Source: Raphanus sativus (lineage: Eukaryota; Streptophyta; Magnoliopsida; Brassicales; Brassicaceae). Taken from it: a stretch of 64,000 nucleotides of DNA. The stretch spans positions 9,176,001-9,240,000 of the forward strand of contig NC_079514.1 of assembly GCF_000801105.2 (NCBI RefSeq), written 5' to 3'. The notes beneath the pieces were generated by a model, which saw nothing but the letters and a program-made list of their open reading frames with translations, was not told the DNA's origin and ran no database searches. The translations under genes were made by a program, and so were the position numbers. This document shows, piece after piece, positions 60,341 through 64,000 of this stretch. Every line of letters begins with the position of its first letter. Position 1 is the stretch's first letter.

Positions 60341-60758
60341 TACCATTAGTATAGAGAAAAAAATTAAACTGAAAGAAAATTATTTATATGGTCACGGGTC
60401 AAGCTCTATAAATAAACAAAAACAGCATAAGATTTTTTTTATTTAACAAATTTATTTTAATATAAACTATAGTTGCAAATATGTTTACATATTTTATGTA
60501 TTTATAAATTTTTTTTCTTTGTTCTAGGGAAGCTAAGATTTTTGAATTGGAAAAAATTATGACCCACCTCTATATTATTTTAATTTGGAAATTTAAATTT
60601 TATATCAAAATATTTTATTAAATTTTAATTTTTTTTATTATAACTGCAAAGGTTAATTTTCAATCTATTTATATTTAAATATTATAAATATATCATTTAA
60701 TATTAAAAACTAATAAAATAAAATAAATACCCGCCCGGTCGGGCGGGTCAAGATTTAG
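59583..60758 (+). mobile_element. Helitron with tandemly duplicated 5' end
   Basis: Starts TCTAATTTATTAAAAAAGG and ends with the 8-bp hairpin CCCGCCCG-GT-CGGGCGGG, then TCAAGATTTAG; flanks A (59582) and T (60759). The first 173 bp (59583-59755) are repeated directly at 59756-59927, so the element has two 5' ends in tandem. Contains an AT microsatellite at about 60283-60338. Confidence 0.8.
60283..60338. repeat. (AT)n microsatellite
   Basis: About 56 bp of nearly pure alternating AT inside the Helitron at 59583-60758. Confidence 0.95.
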
Positions 60759-62083
60759 TTTATATTATTAAAGTTGAAGTACACATTAGAATTGTTTGAA
60801 AACTAAAATAGTATGTTTTCTCAAAATTGTTTGGAAACAGGTTTACTTAAAGTCATTTTATTAATTTCATCAGCTTAAACCTTTAAGGCTTTAAGCAATG
60901 TTTCTTATAATCGTGGCCCATTTATCTTCAAACTACCTGCTTTAATTAGCCAAAGTATTTTTTTTTTAACCGTCCGAGTCGATTATTATCGATTAATTAT
61001 GCTATTAATTACAATGGTGAGAATATTACAAAGACGATTTTACAGCCGACAATTCTACCACCATGTGAGAATACCCGCCTGACTGCACCATTCTGAGCCG
61101 TCCTATGAGATCCATGTTCGATGGTACGCCCTGCACCAAACTGAAGATCTCATGTAACATGTTTCTCCATAATCTGCATAATTTGGTATTTCTAGGGTTT
61201 AAACCCCAGACCTCCGGGTGTAGAAACAATTGAACCCTTAGTCAAACCACTAGACCAAGAGGGCTTTCCACAGCCAAAGTATTTAAACAAGCTAAAATCA
61301 TCTATACTATTAAAAGAGAAGCAGTCTTGAAAAGTCGACTTATACAAGTTGTTTTGGACACTTTCATTTTTAATTTTTTTGGTCTTACCTTATATTTCTC
61401 TAACAATAAATTATAAAGAGATAAATCTTATTTTTGGTAATACCTTATTTCTCTAACAATATTTTTTTGGTTTTATCATGTCTCTATTTATTTTAATAGA
61501 TCTTATTTCTACAATTAACCCACCCACGTATATGATCATATATAAGTAAAAAGTCTTTAACGAGAAAGTTAAAAGCTATAGATCTTTGTTATATGTCTTA
61601 TTATTTTCTATATTTTATTGTTGTCATAATTATGTTGTTTTCAACCTCAGTGTAACGTGGCTTCGCCAGCCCACAGAATCATGATTCCAAAAAAATGAAG
61701 ATTGGGCATGTATATATTTTTAATCGATTCTGATTTGGAAGCAAGTAATTATTAGTTAGAAGCATAGTCTGTATTTCCATTGCGAGTGAAACAAGTATAA
61801 TTTCAACGAGATGAAGAGATTGACTAGGTAATAATCATGAAAATAAACAAATACTGTCATGTCAATACGTTTTTTATATTTTATTTGGATGACATAATAA
61901 AAATTCCATAAAAGTTTAAGGAATCACAATTTTATGTAATATTAAAAACCTATATCAGAAATTTAATCAAAAATAAATTATCGAATATTTTTGTGTGTTT
62001 TATCAGATTAATGATATTAAATCGCAGGTTAATAGCGAGTTTTTTGGATTTTTACTAGATTCTATCAAATTTTCAATGTTCAA
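60759..62083. other. Helitron fragments and a tRNA-like box pair
   Basis: At 60760 a TTATATTATTAAAGTTGAAG stretch resembles the 5' end of the Helitron at 40505 but lacks the TC start. At 61301 a clear Helitron 5' end (TCTATACTATTAAAAGAG, preceded by A) has no identifiable 3' partner. On the minus strand, 61184-61262 contains TTGGTCTAGTGGTTTGA, an A-box-like motif. No gene seen. Confidence 0.45.
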
Positions 62084-63573
62084 TCTACTTTATTAAAAAG
62101 GAAGGAGTTTTGATAAATCTACCTATAAAAATTGTTTTGAAGTTTTTTTTTTGGTTTTACACTCTATATTATAAATATGCTAAGCCATCCAACAATTAGT
62201 TTCTATATTTATGCATTTCATCATTTATTATCTTTACATTTATTTTATCGTCACACGATTTCAAAATCTATTACCCATATATTTTTTTTACCTAAAGGTC
62301 AAAATTAAATGCCTCCAAACTACACTATTACCATACATGCATACACACATTTCATCATAGTGATCTCAGGCTGTCAGCGTTTATTTGACATCCTTTTCTG
62401 GGAAATCAAGATTCATCAAAGACAATAAAGTGTCGTCATTCTCACGCAGAAAGAGAAGAAATGGAATACATGTGTGTAGTTTTAGTTGATGGTGCTTATA
62501 TTTTCCTTTTACTGGACTTTAGATTGTATTTTAGTTTGTATATATGTATATGCTGACCTATTTAGGATTTAAATATTAATATTAATATGAACGACAAAAA
62601 GAAATACTAATAGCTTTTACAATATTATCGATGTATTGATACTGTAGTTGTTACAAAACTATATAATACATTTTATATCAAGCATAATACTATATAATAT
62701 GGAAATTCTTAGCTTTTTATAATTTAGATTATATCTCAACATCCAGTAATACTGCAGACGGTTTATGTACGTGTTTTTTATTTGAAAACATATGTTACCA
62801 AAATTATTATACAAAAACAAAACTAAATTAAGTTAAAACATTTTATTTAGTTTAAAATAGTATACCCGCCGCTGATACTGAAAGTATATTATAAAACTAA
62901 ATAAATAAAATTTCGAATATTAATTTTTAAAAATTAATTCTTCAAATATCTACACAAACAATCTAACAAAATTTTGAAAATTGATTTATTTTCTTTCAAA
63001 TATGTATCTAAACAAACTATTTCTATATATTTCTATACTATGAAAAGAAAATCATTACCAAAAAATCTACTTAAAAAAGTTGTTGGACCATTTCACTAAC
63101 TAATTATTATTGGTCCAACTATTTTAAAATACAGAAATTTAAAAATAATAGTTTAAAATTTAAATCATGTATAATTGTTTATTATAAATATACTTTTATA
63201 ATAATTAAATTAAATAATGATTTTTAAAATATGTATATAACCCGCAGACAACAACAAAATTAAGCGGAGCGGATGCGGGTACAAAATTATTTGTTTGCGG
63301 GTTGTGCGGGTCATATTCTTTAACAAAAACAAACTGAAAATCTGCGGGTTGTCGGGTCAGCGGGGCGGGTTCGATCCGCAACCCAGCCTTTACTGTGTGT
63401 ATACCGGATTAATTTTTAAATTGCTATTATTTAATAAAATATATTTTTATTAAAATTTATACACAAATATGATTACATAAAATACAAATATAATCAGAAA
63501 GAAAAACAAATATCAAAAATTAAATTTTAAATAAAAAATATACCCGCCCTTTTAAGGGCGGGTCAAAATCTAG
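62084..63573 (+). mobile_element. Probable Helitron
   Basis: 5' end TCTACTTTATTAAAAAGGAAG (after A 62083) resembles the start of the 59583 element. The 3' end has the hairpin ACCCGCCCTT-TT-AAGGGCGGGT (63542-63563) followed by CAAAATCTAG and T. Pairing of this start with this end is the simplest reading, but the start at 61301 is an alternative. A second GC-rich motif near 63240-63380 may be the end of another nested copy. Confidence 0.6.
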
Positions 63574-64000
63574 TAACAAAATTAAATGTTGATTTTAAGT
63601 CATAACAAACCCATAATATTAGGTGAGATACGTCAAAACAAAACTAACATCACATATTACAATCAATACTATTAAATTTATTAGTTGAGCCCAACTAAAA
63701 AAAGTATCTAAATGTAACTAACTGCATACAATATATATACCGTAAATAATATAACTGCAACGAAAAAAGGAAAGTGCATAGGTTAATATATAGTCAACCT
63801 TTGCATGACCACTAAAGTCCTATTTTCAAGGGGCTATGAATATTGGCCATTAGACAATATTGGGTTTTCATAACAACTTTCTGTTTTTTTTCATTTTAAG
63901 TTTTCATTTACCATTTGGACCATTATTCCCATTTTTTAATAATTAGAACTGAGTTTTAACAACTAAACCCATTTTAAATTACATGACAAACTATTATGTG
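63574..64000. other. AT-rich DNA to window end
   Basis: Nothing recognised. Confidence 0.4.

Overview
This is plant nuclear DNA, almost certainly from a Brassica-type crucifer (Brassica, Raphanus or a close relative). Intron-bearing genes, AT-rich intergenic DNA and dense transposons show a plant genome. Five genes occur in the order recalled for Arabidopsis At5g60950 to At5g60910: COBL5, CstF50, a kinesin-4 (KIN4C type), COBRA and FRUITFULL. The reconstructed proteins are close to the recalled Arabidopsis lengths (427, 1282, 459 and 241 aa for the four complete ones). The window looks like one syntenic block swollen several-fold by mobile DNA. Gene names come from recognising protein sequences by eye; no search was run.

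Layout. 1-869: 3' part of a short COBRA-like gene (+). 1004-3448: cleavage stimulation factor subunit CstF50 (-, 13 exons). 3449-3996: shared divergent promoter. 3997-10310: kinesin-4 (+, 26 exons). 11485-17847: Copia-type LTR element with identical 167-bp LTRs, a gag ORF, an RNase H relic and no integrase or reverse transcriptase. 17944-19015: Helitron. 19558-21726: COBRA (+, 7 exons). 22109-31700: Stowaway MITE, a non-LTR element broken by two nested hAT elements, a Helitron inserted in another Helitron, and a LINE fragment. 32106-37723: second gag-only Copia-type element (-) with apparently identical 724-bp LTRs. 39167-41781: two Helitrons. 42600-44143: long-inverted-repeat element carrying a MITE. 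44665-46194: 5'-truncated LINE. 48137-48921: TRIM. 49493-50332: hAT element. 54137-57295: FRUITFULL (+, 8 exons). 57462-58137: hAT element 166 bp past the FRUITFULL stop. 59583-63573: further Helitrons.

The genes belong to unrelated processes: mRNA 3'-end formation, microtubule motor function, cell-wall cellulose orientation and floral or fruit identity. They are neighbours by ancestry and do not form a pathway.

The most unusual signal is in the two gag-only Copia-type elements. Where pol should be, and in the leader of the first, the DNA is packed with short nested inverted repeats. In the first leader, seven successive 35-45 bp units each form an inner stem with a 4-nt loop inside an outer stem. 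The stem sequences differ between units while the pairing is kept. In the second element, nested stems of 7 to 14 bp run through roughly 3 kb of non-coding DNA. This looks like selection or a generating process for RNA (or cruciform) structure in trans-mobilised, gag-only retroelements. It was read by eye and needs a shuffled-sequence control.
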